Positions 16,476 through 26,324 of a stretch of 64,000 nucleotides of DNA are shown piece after piece. The stretch comes from Rhodococcus sp. WMMA185. GTDB lineage: Bacteria > Actinomycetota > Actinomycetes > Mycobacteriales > Mycobacteriaceae. The position numbers and the translations under genes are program-made. The stretch covers positions 2,984,501 through 3,048,500 of the forward strand of contig NZ_CP017014.1 of NCBI RefSeq assembly GCF_001767395.1. Reading direction: 5' to 3'. The notes under the pieces were generated by a model. It searched no databases, was not told the origin of the DNA, and saw only the letters and a program-made list of their open reading frames with translations. Numbering within the stretch: position 1 is the stretch's first letter; each line of letters begins with the position of its first letter.

Positions 16476-16976
16476 CTAGAAGGTCCACCATCCGTCGCAC
16501 CACCCGATCTGCCATGCCGACGGCCACACAGCACGTTCACATGTCCGCTGGTACCAGTTCGGGCCGGTTGTGTCGAGGGCAAATGCTCCCTCTTCGGCTC
16601 GCTCCAGATCGCGCCTGTCACTGATGCTTCCGGGCCCAGTAATGCCCCCGGGGCGGTCACCGAAATCTCCGCGCCGGTCACTGAAGTCACCGCGCCGGTC
16701 ACCTAGACTTCCGCGTCGGTCGCTCAAGTCTGCGCGCCGGTCGCTGAAGTCTGTGCGCCGGTCACTGAAGTCTGTGCGGCGGTCATTGAGGCCCCCGAGG
16801 CGGTCACCCAGACTTCCGCTCCCGATCGAGCTGACCGGGTGTCCGATCACACTCGTGCTTGCGGGGCGCTCGTAACTCACCGCAGAGGACTCGGACGCGT
16901 TCGCAACTCCGTAGCCGCTCAAACTCAGCGCAACGGCGGTGCAGGGACCCAGAATTAAAGTCGCTCTCCTTTTCAT
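16476..16976 (-). CDS. secreted protein with eight tandem DRR heptads
   Basis: 166 residues from ATG 16976, which has GGAGGAAAG upstream. A signal peptide (to about residue 27, ANA|SES) is followed by residues 57-112 made of eight 7-residue units of the form xDRRxDF or xDRxGxL (GDRLGGL, NDRRTDF, SDRRTDF and so on), with a ninth degenerate unit near 119. The C-terminal 40 residues are rich in Trp and hold two cysteines (RTCERAVWPSAW...GWCDGWWTF). The evenly alternating acidic and basic residues suggest a polyampholyte linker between the envelope and a small disulfide-bonded tip. I do not recognise a family. Confidence 0.75.
   Translation of the reverse strand: MKRRATLILGPCTAVALSLSGYGVANASESSAVSYERPASTSVIGHPVSSIGSGSLGDRLGGLNDRRTDFSDRRTDFSDRRADLSDRRGSLGDRRGDFSDRRGDFGDRPGGITGPGSISDRRDLERAEEGAFALDTTGPNWYQRTCERAVWPSAWQIGWCDGWWTF
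16641..16808 (-). repeat. eight tandem 21-bp coding repeats (DRR heptads)
   Basis: The repeat block of the secreted protein gene. On the plus strand, units of the form GCGCCGGTCACTGAAGTCT recur every 21 bases. The units differ at several positions, so they are not a recent expansion, but near-identical neighbours in the middle imply continuing slippage or conversion. Confidence 0.8.
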
Positions 16977-17280
16977 GGGTCTTTCCTCCCTTCCGAGGGA
17001 GATGTCTGAAATGTCCTCGTGTCTCAATGATTCCAGGTTTGCCAGTCCTCCGCTACTATCGGCGATGCGTTCCACCACGCACCAAAGCGAATACTGCTGT
17101 CTCACAGCTGAATTAGAAATAGCAAAAATTCGGCAACATGGGTTCACCAGGCAATTTGATGCCAGATTCATGACTCAGAAACGCCCACAGAGCTATCGCA
17201 GCCGCCGAGTCTCGACCCGGCCCGATCGAATTCCCTACGATATCTGTGGAACCGGTGAAATCAGCTCGAGGACGGCCGAC
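16977..17280. other. 304-bp divergent intergenic region
   Basis: Lies between the DRR-heptad gene (minus) and the sugar kinase gene (plus). It is visibly more AT-rich than its surroundings around 17095-17180 and should hold promoters for both genes. No operator palindrome or RNA gene was recognised. Confidence 0.5.
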
Positions 17281-18288
17281 ATGACACAACCCTCAACTCC
17301 CACTCCACTGAACAATGATCACGAAATGCTTACAGGCCAAAGAATGATCACGTTTGGGGAAACAATGGGCCTTCTCACCGCGCAGGACATCGGACCGCTC
17401 GAGTTGTCGAGACAGTTCCGCTACGGCATCGGCGGCGCCGAATCCAATGTCGCAATCGGTGTCGCACGACTCGGCGGATCCGTGACCTGGTTCGGTCGTG
17501 TAGGACACGACGCAACCGGCGACATGATTGAACGTCGGCTCGTGGCAGAACAGATAACCGCGACAGTCACCCGAGATCCACGTCCAACCGGGCTGATGAT
17601 CAAGCATCACCGCTTCGGCCATGTAGCCCATGTCGACTATCACCGCCACCACAGCGCCGCCAGTGCTCTGCATCCCAACGACATCCCACGTCACGCCATC
17701 GCGCAGTCTCGGATCCTGCACGTCACCGGGATCACCCCGGCTCTGAGTCAATCGGCCGCCGACACGGTGACCTCCGCAGTCGAGATCGCTCATGCTGCAG
17801 GGCTTCTCGTTTCCATCGATATCAACTACCGCAGCAAACTCTGGAGTCCCGACGAGGCAGCGCCTGCGCTCCGTCGCCTCGTCGAACGAGGTGACATCGT
17901 CTTCGCCGGACCGGAGGAGGCCCACCTCGTCCTCGGCGCCGACGCCCCTTCCGCCGACACCGATGCTCATCTCGCACAGTCACTTACCGCACTCGGCCCC
18001 ACAGAGGCGATCATCAAGTCCGGATCCCGTGGATGCACCGCGCTGATCGACGGCGAAGCTCACCAGATGCCTGCCATGACGGTCGAGGCATTGGACACCG
18101 TCGGTGCCGGCGACGCCTTCGTCGCCGGCTACCTCGCAGAGCATCTCAGAGGCGCTTCACCCGAACAGCGCGTGCGCACCGCCATCCATGTCGGAGCCCT
18201 GGCAGTCACCGTTCCCGGCGACTGCGAAGGGCTGCCCACACGTGCCGACCTGGAACTTCCACTGCGGAGCGAAGACGTCCAACGTTGA
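17281..18288 (+). CDS. PfkB-family sugar kinase, 2-keto-3-deoxygluconate kinase-like
   Basis: About 335 residues. The ribokinase fold is shown by FRYGIGGAESNVAIGVARLG at the N-terminus and DTVGAGDAFVAGYL near the C-terminus, where the second Asp is the catalytic base. The IDINYRSKLW segment and the overall spacing are most like KDG kinases, but other keto-sugars are possible. Start ATG 17281 with a GAGGA upstream; ATG 17329 or 17344 cannot be excluded because residues 1-20 are not conserved. No sugar transport or dehydrogenase genes are adjacent. Confidence 0.82.
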   Translation: MTQPSTPTPLNNDHEMLTGQRMITFGETMGLLTAQDIGPLELSRQFRYGIGGAESNVAIGVARLGGSVTWFGRVGHDATGDMIERRLVAEQITATVTRDPRPTGLMIKHHRFGHVAHVDYHRHHSAASALHPNDIPRHAIAQSRILHVTGITPALSQSAADTVTSAVEIAHAAGLLVSIDINYRSKLWSPDEAAPALRRLVERGDIVFAGPEEAHLVLGADAPSADTDAHLAQSLTALGPTEAIIKSGSRGCTALIDGEAHQMPAMTVEALDTVGAGDAFVAGYLAEHLRGASPEQRVRTAIHVGALAVTVPGDCEGLPTRADLELPLRSEDVQR

Positions 18289-18310
18289 CGGCGGCAGCCG
18301 GTTGGACGGC

Positions 18311-19177
18311 CTACTTCAGCAACCTCGACATCCGGCGATCGGCAAGCACCTTGCCACCGGTCTGGCAAGTGGCGCAATACTGAAAAGACTTCTCCGCGAA
18401 CGCCACTTCACGGACTACATCGCCGCATACCGGACACGGCAGACCCGTCCGGGCATGGACCCGCATCCCGGATCGTTTCTCCCCCTTCAGTCGCGCCGCA
18501 TCCTGGCCGACCGATCGCTCGACCGCACCGGTGAGCACAGTCCGCATCGCGTCGTACAGGATGCGCACCTGCTCCTCGGCGATCGATCGACTCGTAGCGA
18601 AGGGGGAAACCTTTGCGGTGTGCAGTATTTCGTCGGAATAGGCGTTGCCCACGCCCGCAAGCAGGCTCTGGTCGACGAGCGCATTCTTTATTCGCGCCGA
18701 CGTTGACCCGAGTAGGGCCGCGAATTCGGGCTCGCTGATGGCCAGGGCGTCGGGGCCGAGTCGGGCGATCCCCTCCACATCATGCGGGTCGCGCACTACC
18801 CACACGGCAAGCCGCTTCTTCGTGCCCGCCTCGGTGAGATCGAATGCCGGCGCCCCACCTTCCGGGGTGAACAGATGCACGCGCAACGCCAGCGGTCCCT
18901 TGCCCGGTTTCGGGTGCGCGTCTGAAGGGCTGTCGATCCAACGTAGCCACCCACCACGCGAGAGATGGGTGACCAGCCACAACCCGCCGCAGTCGAGTGC
19001 AAGATGCTTGCCGAACCGCGCGACTGCGGTCACATCGCGACCCTGTAACGCCGTGATCGGCGGATCGAACGTCTTCAGCACGCTCAGTGCCGCCACATCC
19101 ACGCGACCGACTACCGCTCCCGCCGCATGTTCACGCAGGAAATCGGCCAAAGCCTCCACCTCAGGCAACTCGGGCAT
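18311..19177 (-). CDS. formamidopyrimidine-DNA glycosylase / Nei family protein
   Basis: A 288-residue base-excision repair enzyme. The N-terminal MPELPEVE supplies the catalytic Pro2 and Glu3. QSLLAGVGNAYSDEILH is the helix-two-turn-helix, and the C-terminus has a zinc finger CPVCGD...YCATCQTGG. It would remove oxidised bases and nick the abasic site. Whether its specificity is Fpg-like or Nei-like cannot be settled by eye. It ends 22 bases from the convergent kinase stop. Start ATG 19177. Confidence 0.9.
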   Translation of the reverse strand: MPELPEVEALADFLREHAAGAVVGRVDVAALSVLKTFDPPITALQGRDVTAVARFGKHLALDCGGLWLVTHLSRGGWLRWIDSPSDAHPKPGKGPLALRVHLFTPEGGAPAFDLTEAGTKKRLAVWVVRDPHDVEGIARLGPDALAISEPEFAALLGSTSARIKNALVDQSLLAGVGNAYSDEILHTAKVSPFATSRSIAEEQVRILYDAMRTVLTGAVERSVGQDAARLKGEKRSGMRVHARTGLPCPVCGDVVREVAFAEKSFQYCATCQTGGKVLADRRMSRLLK

Positions 19178-19239
19178 GTCTCAACGCTAACGACAGACCC
19201 GGTGACAGGATGCGCTTCGGCGAGTATTTACCCCATCGC

Positions 19240-19980
19240 TTACCGACGGATCAGATACGTGTCCATAATCCAGCCCTTGCGTTCACGTAGTTCGGCTCGG
19301 ACCCGCCGGATCTCGTCTTCGACATCGCGCAGATTTCCGGCGACGATTACCTCGTCGGGCGTACCGAGATATGCCCCCCACCAGATCTGTACGTTGTCGC
19401 CAGGAACCCGGGTGAACGTGCAATGGGCATCGAGCATGACCACCGCGTTGTCGACACCGTCGGGCAGGCCCTCGGCCAGTCGTCTGCCAGTGGTGATGTG
19501 TACGGGCTCACCGATCCGGTTCAGGACGATCCGATGCGCAGCCGCGAGCGACTGCACGCTGGTGACACCGGGGATCACCGAGTACTCGAAAGCCACCTTG
19601 CCGCGCTCTAGCACCCGGTCGACGATCCGCAAGGTGCTGTCGTAGAGAGACGGATCGCCCCACACGAGAATCGCACCGACTCCGGGCTCGGCTGCGAATT
19701 CCGCCTCGAACAGCATCGCCCGACGCTCATGCCAGTCGTCCACCACACCCTGGTAGTCGGACGGGGTCCGGTCTCGTGGGGGATCGGCGATTGCAACCAC
19801 CCTGTGCGGGCGCTTCACGTGCTCGGTGAGGATGGTGGTGCGCAAATCCACCAGATCCTGCTTCTCGTCGCCCTTGCCGACGACGAAGAACACGTCGACC
19901 TTGTTCATCGCCTTGATCGCCTGCACAGTCACCTGGTCGGGGTCGCCGGCACCGATTCCGATCACGAAGAGTTCTCGCAT
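19240..19980 (-). CDS. cobF: precorrin-6A synthase (deacetylating)
   Basis: A 246-residue SAM-dependent methylase of the tetrapyrrole family. FVIGIGAGDPDQVTVQAIKA is the N-terminal P-loop-like SAM motif, ILVWGDPSLYDS the second, and YSVIPGVTSVQSLAAA the third. CobF methylates C1 of precorrin-5 with loss of acetate in aerobic cobalamin synthesis. It stands alone here, without other cob genes, as also happens in mycobacteria. Start ATG 19980. Confidence 0.9.
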   Translation of the reverse strand: MRELFVIGIGAGDPDQVTVQAIKAMNKVDVFFVVGKGDEKQDLVDLRTTILTEHVKRPHRVVAIADPPRDRTPSDYQGVVDDWHERRAMLFEAEFAAEPGVGAILVWGDPSLYDSTLRIVDRVLERGKVAFEYSVIPGVTSVQSLAAAHRIVLNRIGEPVHITTGRRLAEGLPDGVDNAVVMLDAHCTFTRVPGDNVQIWWGAYLGTPDEVIVAGNLRDVEDEIRRVRAELRERKGWIMDTYLIRR

Positions 19981-20066
19981 GGGCGAAGGCTATCGCTGGC
20001 GACGATTTAGATCCCTTCCGCTACCACAACGACGTACGTTCGGACGAAGGCGCCTAAACTGGCGCG

Positions 20067-20867
20067 GTGACTGTGCCGACCCCGTATGAAGATCTCCTCC
20101 GACTTGTCATGACCACCGGCACCCCTAAGGCCGACCGCACCGGCACCGGCACGAAGAGCCTCTTCGGCCATCAGATGCGCTGGGATCTCGCGGAGGGTTT
20201 TCCGCTGATCACCACGAAGAAGGTGCACCTGAAGTCGATCGTTTACGAACTGCTGTGGTTCTTGCGCGGCGACTCCAATGTGCGCTGGCTCCAGGACAAC
20301 GGCGTCACGATCTGGGACGAGTGGGCAGACGCGGACGGTGAGCTCGGCCCCGTATACGGCGTCCAGTGGCGCAGCTGGCCTACCCCGTCAGGCGATCACA
20401 TCGACCAGATCACTCAGATCATCGAGACTGTGAAATCCGATCCCGACTCGCGCAGACTCATCGTCTCGGCCTGGAACGTGGGCGACATCCCACAGATGGC
20501 GCTGGCGCCGTGCCACGCGTTCTTCCAGTTCTACGTAGCGGACGGCAAACTGTCCTGCCAGCTGTACCAGCGCAGCGCCGACATGTTCCTCGGCGTCCCG
20601 TTCAACATCGCAAGCTACGCACTCCTCACCCACATGGTGGCGCAGCAGACCGGACTCGAACCGGGGGATTTCATCTGGACGGGCGGCGACTGCCACATCT
20701 ACGACAACCACGTGGATCAGGTCACCGAGCAACTGAGCCGTGAGCCGCTGCCGTACCCGACGCTGAAACTGAACAAGCGCGATTCCATCTTCGACTACAC
20801 CTTCGACGACGTGGAGGTCGTCGACTACCGGCATCATCCCGCCATCAAGGCACCGGTGGCGATCTAG
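20067..20867 (+). CDS. thyA: thymidylate synthase
   Basis: 266 residues, matching the short bacterial ThyA length. [13 protein letters not shown] is the phosphate-binding Arg loop, [12 protein letters not shown] holds the catalytic Cys149, and the [13 protein letters not shown] and YDNHVDQ segments contact dUMP. It makes dTMP from dUMP with methylene-tetrahydrofolate. GTG start at 20067. The stop TAG shares its last base with the GTG of folA, so the two folate-cycle enzymes are translationally coupled. Confidence 0.96.
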   Translation: MTVPTPYEDLLRLVMTTGTPKADRTGTGTKSLFGHQMRWDLAEGFPLITTKKVHLKSIVYELLWFLRGDSNVRWLQDNGVTIWDEWADADGELGPVYGVQWRSWPTPSGDHIDQITQIIETVKSDPDSRRLIVSAWNVGDIPQMALAPCHAFFQFYVADGKLSCQLYQRSADMFLGVPFNIASYALLTHMVAQQTGLEPGDFIWTGGDCHIYDNHVDQVTEQLSREPLPYPTLKLNKRDSIFDYTFDDVEVVDYRHHPAIKAPVAI

Positions 20868-21382
20868 TGGCGGCCCGTCGGGTCACCTTGATCTGGGCGC
20901 AAGCCAAGGGAGGCGTCATCGGTCGTGACAACGGCATCCCCTGGCACGTCCCCGAGGACATGGCGTTCTTCAAGGAAGTCACCTACGGCCACCCGGTGAT
21001 CATGGGCCGTAAGACGTGGGACTCGCTGCCGCCCAGATTCCGGCCGCTACCCGGACGCCGCAACATCGTGATCACTCGGCAGCCCGGCTGGGAAGCGGAA
21101 GGCGCGGACGTCGCCGACGGTATCGAATCCGCGCTCGCACTCACCGACGAAAACGTCTGTGTCATCGGTGGCGCTCAGATCTATTCGGCGGCGATGCCGT
21201 TCGCTACCGACCTCGCGGTCACCGAAATCGGTATCACGACCGATGGGGATTCGTGGGCGCCGACGATCGACGACACTTGGCAGGCTCGAGATACCGGCGA
21301 ATGGCTCACCTCAGCCAAGAACGGCACGAGGTTCCGCCGAGTCTTCTACGCGCGGGTACGGCCCCCGAGCGGACAGAACTAG
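20867..21382 (+). CDS. folA: dihydrofolate reductase
   Basis: 171 residues. VTLIWAQAKGGVIGRDNGIPWHVPEDM contains the substrate-loop Trp and the catalytic acid (Asp31), VIMGRKTWDSLP the NADPH-binding turn, and VIGGAQIYSAAMP the second NADPH motif. It regenerates tetrahydrofolate from the dihydrofolate produced by ThyA, encoded directly upstream with a one-base overlap. Start GTG. Confidence 0.95.
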   Translation: MAARRVTLIWAQAKGGVIGRDNGIPWHVPEDMAFFKEVTYGHPVIMGRKTWDSLPPRFRPLPGRRNIVITRQPGWEAEGADVADGIESALALTDENVCVIGGAQIYSAAMPFATDLAVTEIGITTDGDSWAPTIDDTWQARDTGEWLTSAKNGTRFRRVFYARVRPPSGQN

Positions 21383-21483
21383 TACGGCGACGAAGCATTC
21401 CCTGTACCGGAGATCCCGACGCCTTCCGTGCATCGGGAGCCGTTCAACGGGCGACGGTGCGCGCAGTGGTTCATAATCACGTC

Positions 21484-21810
21484 ATGGATAAGAAGTCACT
21501 GACTGCTCTTGCCCGTCAGCAACTGAAATTGGCGGGCGGGACTTCCAGCGGCCGAAGTTCGCAGACCGTCTACGGCGGACACCAACGCAGTCTCCGACAA
21601 ACCGTCATCGCGCTGACCGCGGGTCAGAAGATGGCCGAACACGAGAGCCCGGGCGAAGCGACGCTCTACGTTCTCAGCGGAAAGCTCAACCTCGTATCCG
21701 GCGAAAACCAGTGGAAAGGCTCGACTGGAGACCTCCTGGTCATCCCCGCACAGCGCCACAGCGTCGAGGCGCTCGACGACGTCGCATTCCTGCTCACCGT
21801 CGCCATGTGA
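21484..21810 (+). CDS. small cupin-domain protein
   Basis: 108 residues and a single beta-barrel cupin. LTAGQKMAEHESPGEATLYVLSG is motif 1 (with His and Glu) and GDLLVIPAQRHSVEAL is motif 2 (with His). Metal-binding residues look intact. Start ATG 21484; the longer open frame that reaches back to 21016 is a shadow of folA. It lies 45 bases before the sensor kinase gene, so cotranscription is possible. Specific role unknown. Confidence 0.8.
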   Translation: MDKKSLTALARQQLKLAGGTSSGRSSQTVYGGHQRSLRQTVIALTAGQKMAEHESPGEATLYVLSGKLNLVSGENQWKGSTGDLLVIPAQRHSVEALDDVAFLLTVAM

Positions 21811-23514
<1,704 letters not shown>

Positions 23515-23546
23515 AGCCAGAAGTGGGCTAGCCGCCAGGCGCGAAT

Positions 23547-24182
23547 TCAACGTTGGCTGCGGAGTTCGGTGGCCAGCACTGCCGCCTGAGTGCGCCTTTG
23601 CATCCCCAGTTTGGACAACAAACGTGACACGTAGTTCTTGACCGTTTTCTCCGCGAGGAAGAGCCTCTCGGCGATCTCCCGATTGGTCATTCCTTCACCG
23701 ATCAACTCGAAGACGGCGCGTTCCTGCTCCGACAGCTCCTCGAGCGGGTCGTCGCGGCGCTCGGACCTGAGCCGATTCATCAGCGCGGACGTTGCTCGGC
23801 TGTCGAGCAGAGACCCACCTTCCCCAACCGTCCGAACGGCCGAGACGAGGTCGGTCCCGAGGATCTGCTTGAGGACGAACCCGGAAGCGCCCGCCATGAT
23901 GGCATCGAACAACGCCTCGTCGTCCGAGTACGACGTGAGCATCAGGCACCGCATTTGCGGCAAATCGGCCAGGAGGTTGCGGCACAATTCGACGCCGCTG
24001 CCATCGGGCAACCGGACGTCGAGCACAGCGACGTCGGCACCGCTGCCAGGTATCCGCACCATCGCTTCACCGACGGACGCGGCCTCCCCTACCACCTCGA
24101 GATCCGGGACGCTACCGAGCAGATCGACCAGCCCCCGTCGCACGATCTCATGGTCGTCGACCAGGAACACCCGCGTGGTCAT
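23547..24182 (-). CDS. DosR/DevR-like NarL-family response regulator
   Basis: 211 residues. The receiver domain begins [14 protein letters not shown] and has the phospho-acceptor Asp in [12 protein letters not shown]. The C-terminal LuxR-type HTH ([23 protein letters not shown]...[15 protein letters not shown]) is close to DosR, whose recognition helix also contains EKTVKNYVS. Start ATG 24182 is chosen over 24188 because GGAGG sits six bases before it. It should bind the DosR-type boxes at 24264 and 29320 and switch on the nearby stress genes. Confidence 0.88.
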   Translation of the reverse strand: MTTRVFLVDDHEIVRRGLVDLLGSVPDLEVVGEAASVGEAMVRIPGSGADVAVLDVRLPDGSGVELCRNLLADLPQMRCLMLTSYSDDEALFDAIMAGASGFVLKQILGTDLVSAVRTVGEGGSLLDSRATSALMNRLRSERRDDPLEELSEQERAVFELIGEGMTNREIAERLFLAEKTVKNYVSRLLSKLGMQRRTQAAVLATELRSQR

Positions 24183-24263
24183 CCGCATCCTCCATCATCT
24201 TGTCCTCGAACCGAACCACCTCTTCGCACTGTACCCACCCGGCAAGGACCTCTCTCGGGTTCA

Positions 24264-24283
24264 TTCGGGACCTTCGACCCAAG
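24264..24283 (+). promoter_or_regulatory. DosR-type box between regulator and nitroreductase genes
   Basis: TTCGGGACCTTCGACCCAAG matches 15 of 20 positions of the mycobacterial DosR consensus TTSGGGACTWWAGTCCCSAA, including the full GGGAC and CCC cores. It lies about 70 bases before the nitroreductase start and about 80 bases before the divergent DosR-like gene, so it could control both. Confidence 0.7.
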
Positions 24284-24353
24284 CGCGACCGCGACCGATC
24301 GAGGAAGGCTGTGGGTGCGGAGAACCACCTGCACGCCAGAGTTGGAGGTCGCG

Positions 24354-25259
24354 ATGGACAACTGGTCGCTCGGTGACATCGAGGTGATCTCCCGTGCCAT
24401 CGTCTCCGCGCCCTCCATCCGCGGCTCCTGGCCATGGGACTTGCGACTCGACGGCAGCCGCGCCGAGATCCACGAGCGCCCGCCTTCTACGAATGCACAG
24501 CGACTCACGAGTGCACCGCGGGCCGATCGCCTGATCGCATGCGGTGCCAGTATCGCGAACGTAGAACTCGCGATGCACGCTCTCGGCAGAAAGATCGAGA
24601 CGACCCTGCTGCCCGACCCCCGTCATCCCGACCTTGTCGCGACCATCCGCACGGTCGGTTCCGCGTCGGCATCGAGCACCGACCTGCGACTGTTCTCCGC
24701 GCTGGCACGTCGACGGAGTCATCGAGAGGCGTTTGCTGAAATTCCAGTCCCCGCAGCGACAATCGGCGATGTTGTCGCTGCTGCGCGTATCGGAGGGGTG
24801 ACCGCGACACTACTCGCCCCAGATCAGGCATCCGCACTGGCCGACGTCCTGCTCTACTCGGAACACCGCATTCGCCACGAACCGCACCGACGTGACATCG
24901 TCCCGTGGACTACGCACTGGCTTCCTCGGGGCGGTCGCGCATCGGTCGACGCCTTTCACACGGTGCTCGCCCGCGAGGTCTCCGACTCGGTACTCACCTG
25001 CGAGGTCTCCGACTCGGTGAGACTCGCCGCGGCCATCGAGAGCGAGACCGTCCTCGTGTTCACCTCTGAGACGCAAGAGCCTATCGACCTGCTAGTCACC
25101 GGTATCGCCATGGAGCGGGCGTGGCTGACCGCGGTCGATGCCCGGCTCAGCGCCTCCGTCCTCTCGCACCCTCTGCGCATCGACGATTCGGCGCAGAGGC
25201 TGGCTCACCGACTGAATCTGACGAGCCATCCGCAATTGATCCTGCGAATCGGATACTGA
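24354..25259 (+). CDS. Acg-like nitroreductase-family protein
   Basis: 301 residues from ATG 24354 with GGAGG upstream. PSIRGSWPWDLRLDG at the N-terminus and the ARRRSHREAF segment match the degenerate nitroreductase family of mycobacterial Acg (Rv2032), a DosR-regulon member. Such proteins bind FMN but have no proven reductase activity, and a flavin-sequestering role has been proposed. Residues around 208-222 hold a 9-residue tandem duplication (EVSDSV twice). The desaturase gene follows after 21 bases, so the two are probably one DosR-controlled transcript. Confidence 0.82.
   Translation: MDNWSLGDIEVISRAIVSAPSIRGSWPWDLRLDGSRAEIHERPPSTNAQRLTSAPRADRLIACGASIANVELAMHALGRKIETTLLPDPRHPDLVATIRTVGSASASSTDLRLFSALARRRSHREAFAEIPVPAATIGDVVAAARIGGVTATLLAPDQASALADVLLYSEHRIRHEPHRRDIVPWTTHWLPRGGRASVDAFHTVLAREVSDSVLTCEVSDSVRLAAAIESETVLVFTSETQEPIDLLVTGIAMERAWLTAVDARLSASVLSHPLRIDDSAQRLAHRLNLTSHPQLILRIGY
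24973..25018 (+). repeat. intragenic 19-bp repeat, period 27 bp
   Basis: GCGAGGTCTCCGACTCGGT occurs at 24973-24991 and identically at 25000-25018, inside the nitroreductase gene. The period of 27 bases keeps the frame and duplicates nine residues. Confidence 0.9.
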
Positions 25260-25280
25260 CAGAACAGAAACGGAAGTGTC

Positions 25281-26234
25281 ATGGGAAATCGCGAACTTAC
25301 CGACCGCGAACTTCTGCACGAGCTCGAAGGCGCCGCCGAGGAGAACGTCAACCGACACCTCACGATGACCAAGGATTGGCATCCTCACGACTATGTGCCA
25401 TGGGACGACGGCAGTAACTTCGCGGCGCTCGGCGGGGTGGACTGGGATCCGGAGCAGTCCAAACTCAGCGAGACAGCCAAGGCGGCGATGATCACGAATC
25501 TGCTGACCGAGGACAACCTACCGTCGTATCACCGCGAGATCGCGCAGCATTTCTCCCTCGACGGCGCGTGGGGAACATGGGTGGGTCGCTGGACCGCCGA
25601 AGAGAACAAGCATTCGATCGTGATGCGGGACTACCTGGTGGTGACGCGGGGAGTTGATCCAGTGGCTCTCGAGAACGCCCGAATGGATCACATGACGCGG
25701 GGCTTCGGTCCGCCCGGCGGATCGATGCTCAGTTCCGTGTCCTATGTGACGTTCCAGGAGCTGGCCACCAGGGTTTCCCACCGAAACACCGGGAAGGCCT
25801 GCGTCGACCCGATCGCAGACAGGATGCTCGCACGGGTAGCGGCCGACGAGAATCTGCACATGATGTTCTACCGGAATATCGTCGGCGCGGCCCTGGACAT
25901 CGCTCCGGATCAGACCATCGCGGCCATCCACAAGGTGCTCACCGACTTTCAGATGCCGGGCGCCGAAATGCAGAACTTCCGCCGAAACGCGGTCCTGATT
26001 GCCAAGGGCGGCATCTACGATCTTCGCCAGCACCTCGATGACGTAGTTCTGCCCGTGCTCCGCAAGTGGAAAGTGTTCGAGCGCAACGATTTCAGATCAG
26101 ATGGAGAACGGTACCGCGAACAACTGGCCGAATTCCTGCAGACATTGGACGGCAAGGCCACTCGATTCGAAGAGTCTCGAGATCGCGCGCTCGCCCGCGA
26201 AGCACAACGCGGCGAACGGGCATCGGCGCTGTGA
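25281..26234 (+). CDS. DesA-type acyl-ACP desaturase
   Basis: A 317-residue ferritin-like diiron protein. The second-helix ligand Glu lies in LTEDNLPSYH, EENKH (ExxH) supplies the next pair, and DENLH the C-terminal pair, the arrangement of stearoyl-ACP desaturases and mycobacterial DesA proteins. It would introduce a double bond into ACP-linked fatty acids for membrane or mycolic lipids, drawing electrons from a ferredoxin. Start ATG 25281 after GGAAGTGTC. Placement behind the Acg-like gene and a DosR box suggests induction in low oxygen, which is notable because the reaction itself needs O2. Confidence 0.87.
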   Translation: MGNRELTDRELLHELEGAAEENVNRHLTMTKDWHPHDYVPWDDGSNFAALGGVDWDPEQSKLSETAKAAMITNLLTEDNLPSYHREIAQHFSLDGAWGTWVGRWTAEENKHSIVMRDYLVVTRGVDPVALENARMDHMTRGFGPPGGSMLSSVSYVTFQELATRVSHRNTGKACVDPIADRMLARVAADENLHMMFYRNIVGAALDIAPDQTIAAIHKVLTDFQMPGAEMQNFRRNAVLIAKGGIYDLRQHLDDVVLPVLRKWKVFERNDFRSDGERYREQLAEFLQTLDGKATRFEESRDRALAREAQRGERASAL

Positions 26235-26263
26235 ACCGAGCACTGTCCGAGCTGACCGGTCAG

Positions 26264-26303
26264 GGAGAGGGGCTGTCACCGGACACGGTGACAGCCCCTC
26301 TCC
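26264..26303. terminator. strong bidirectional terminator hairpin
   Basis: A perfect 18-bp stem (GGAGAGGGGCTGTCACCG at 26264-26281, its complement at 26286-26303) with a 4-base loop, between the desaturase stop and the convergent universal stress protein stop. Among the most stable hairpins noticed in the window. Confidence 0.85.
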
Positions 26304-26324
26304 TTCGCCAACGCCCTCGAGTGA

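Noticed and set aside
16641-16808. 21-bp tandem repeats suggesting a minisatellite or binding-site array
   Set aside because: The repeats keep the reading frame of a gene with a good ribosome site and signal peptide, so they are coding heptads.
20067-21382. A riboswitch or T-box before thyA-folA
   Set aside because: The gap upstream of thyA is under 90 bases and shows no conserved fold.
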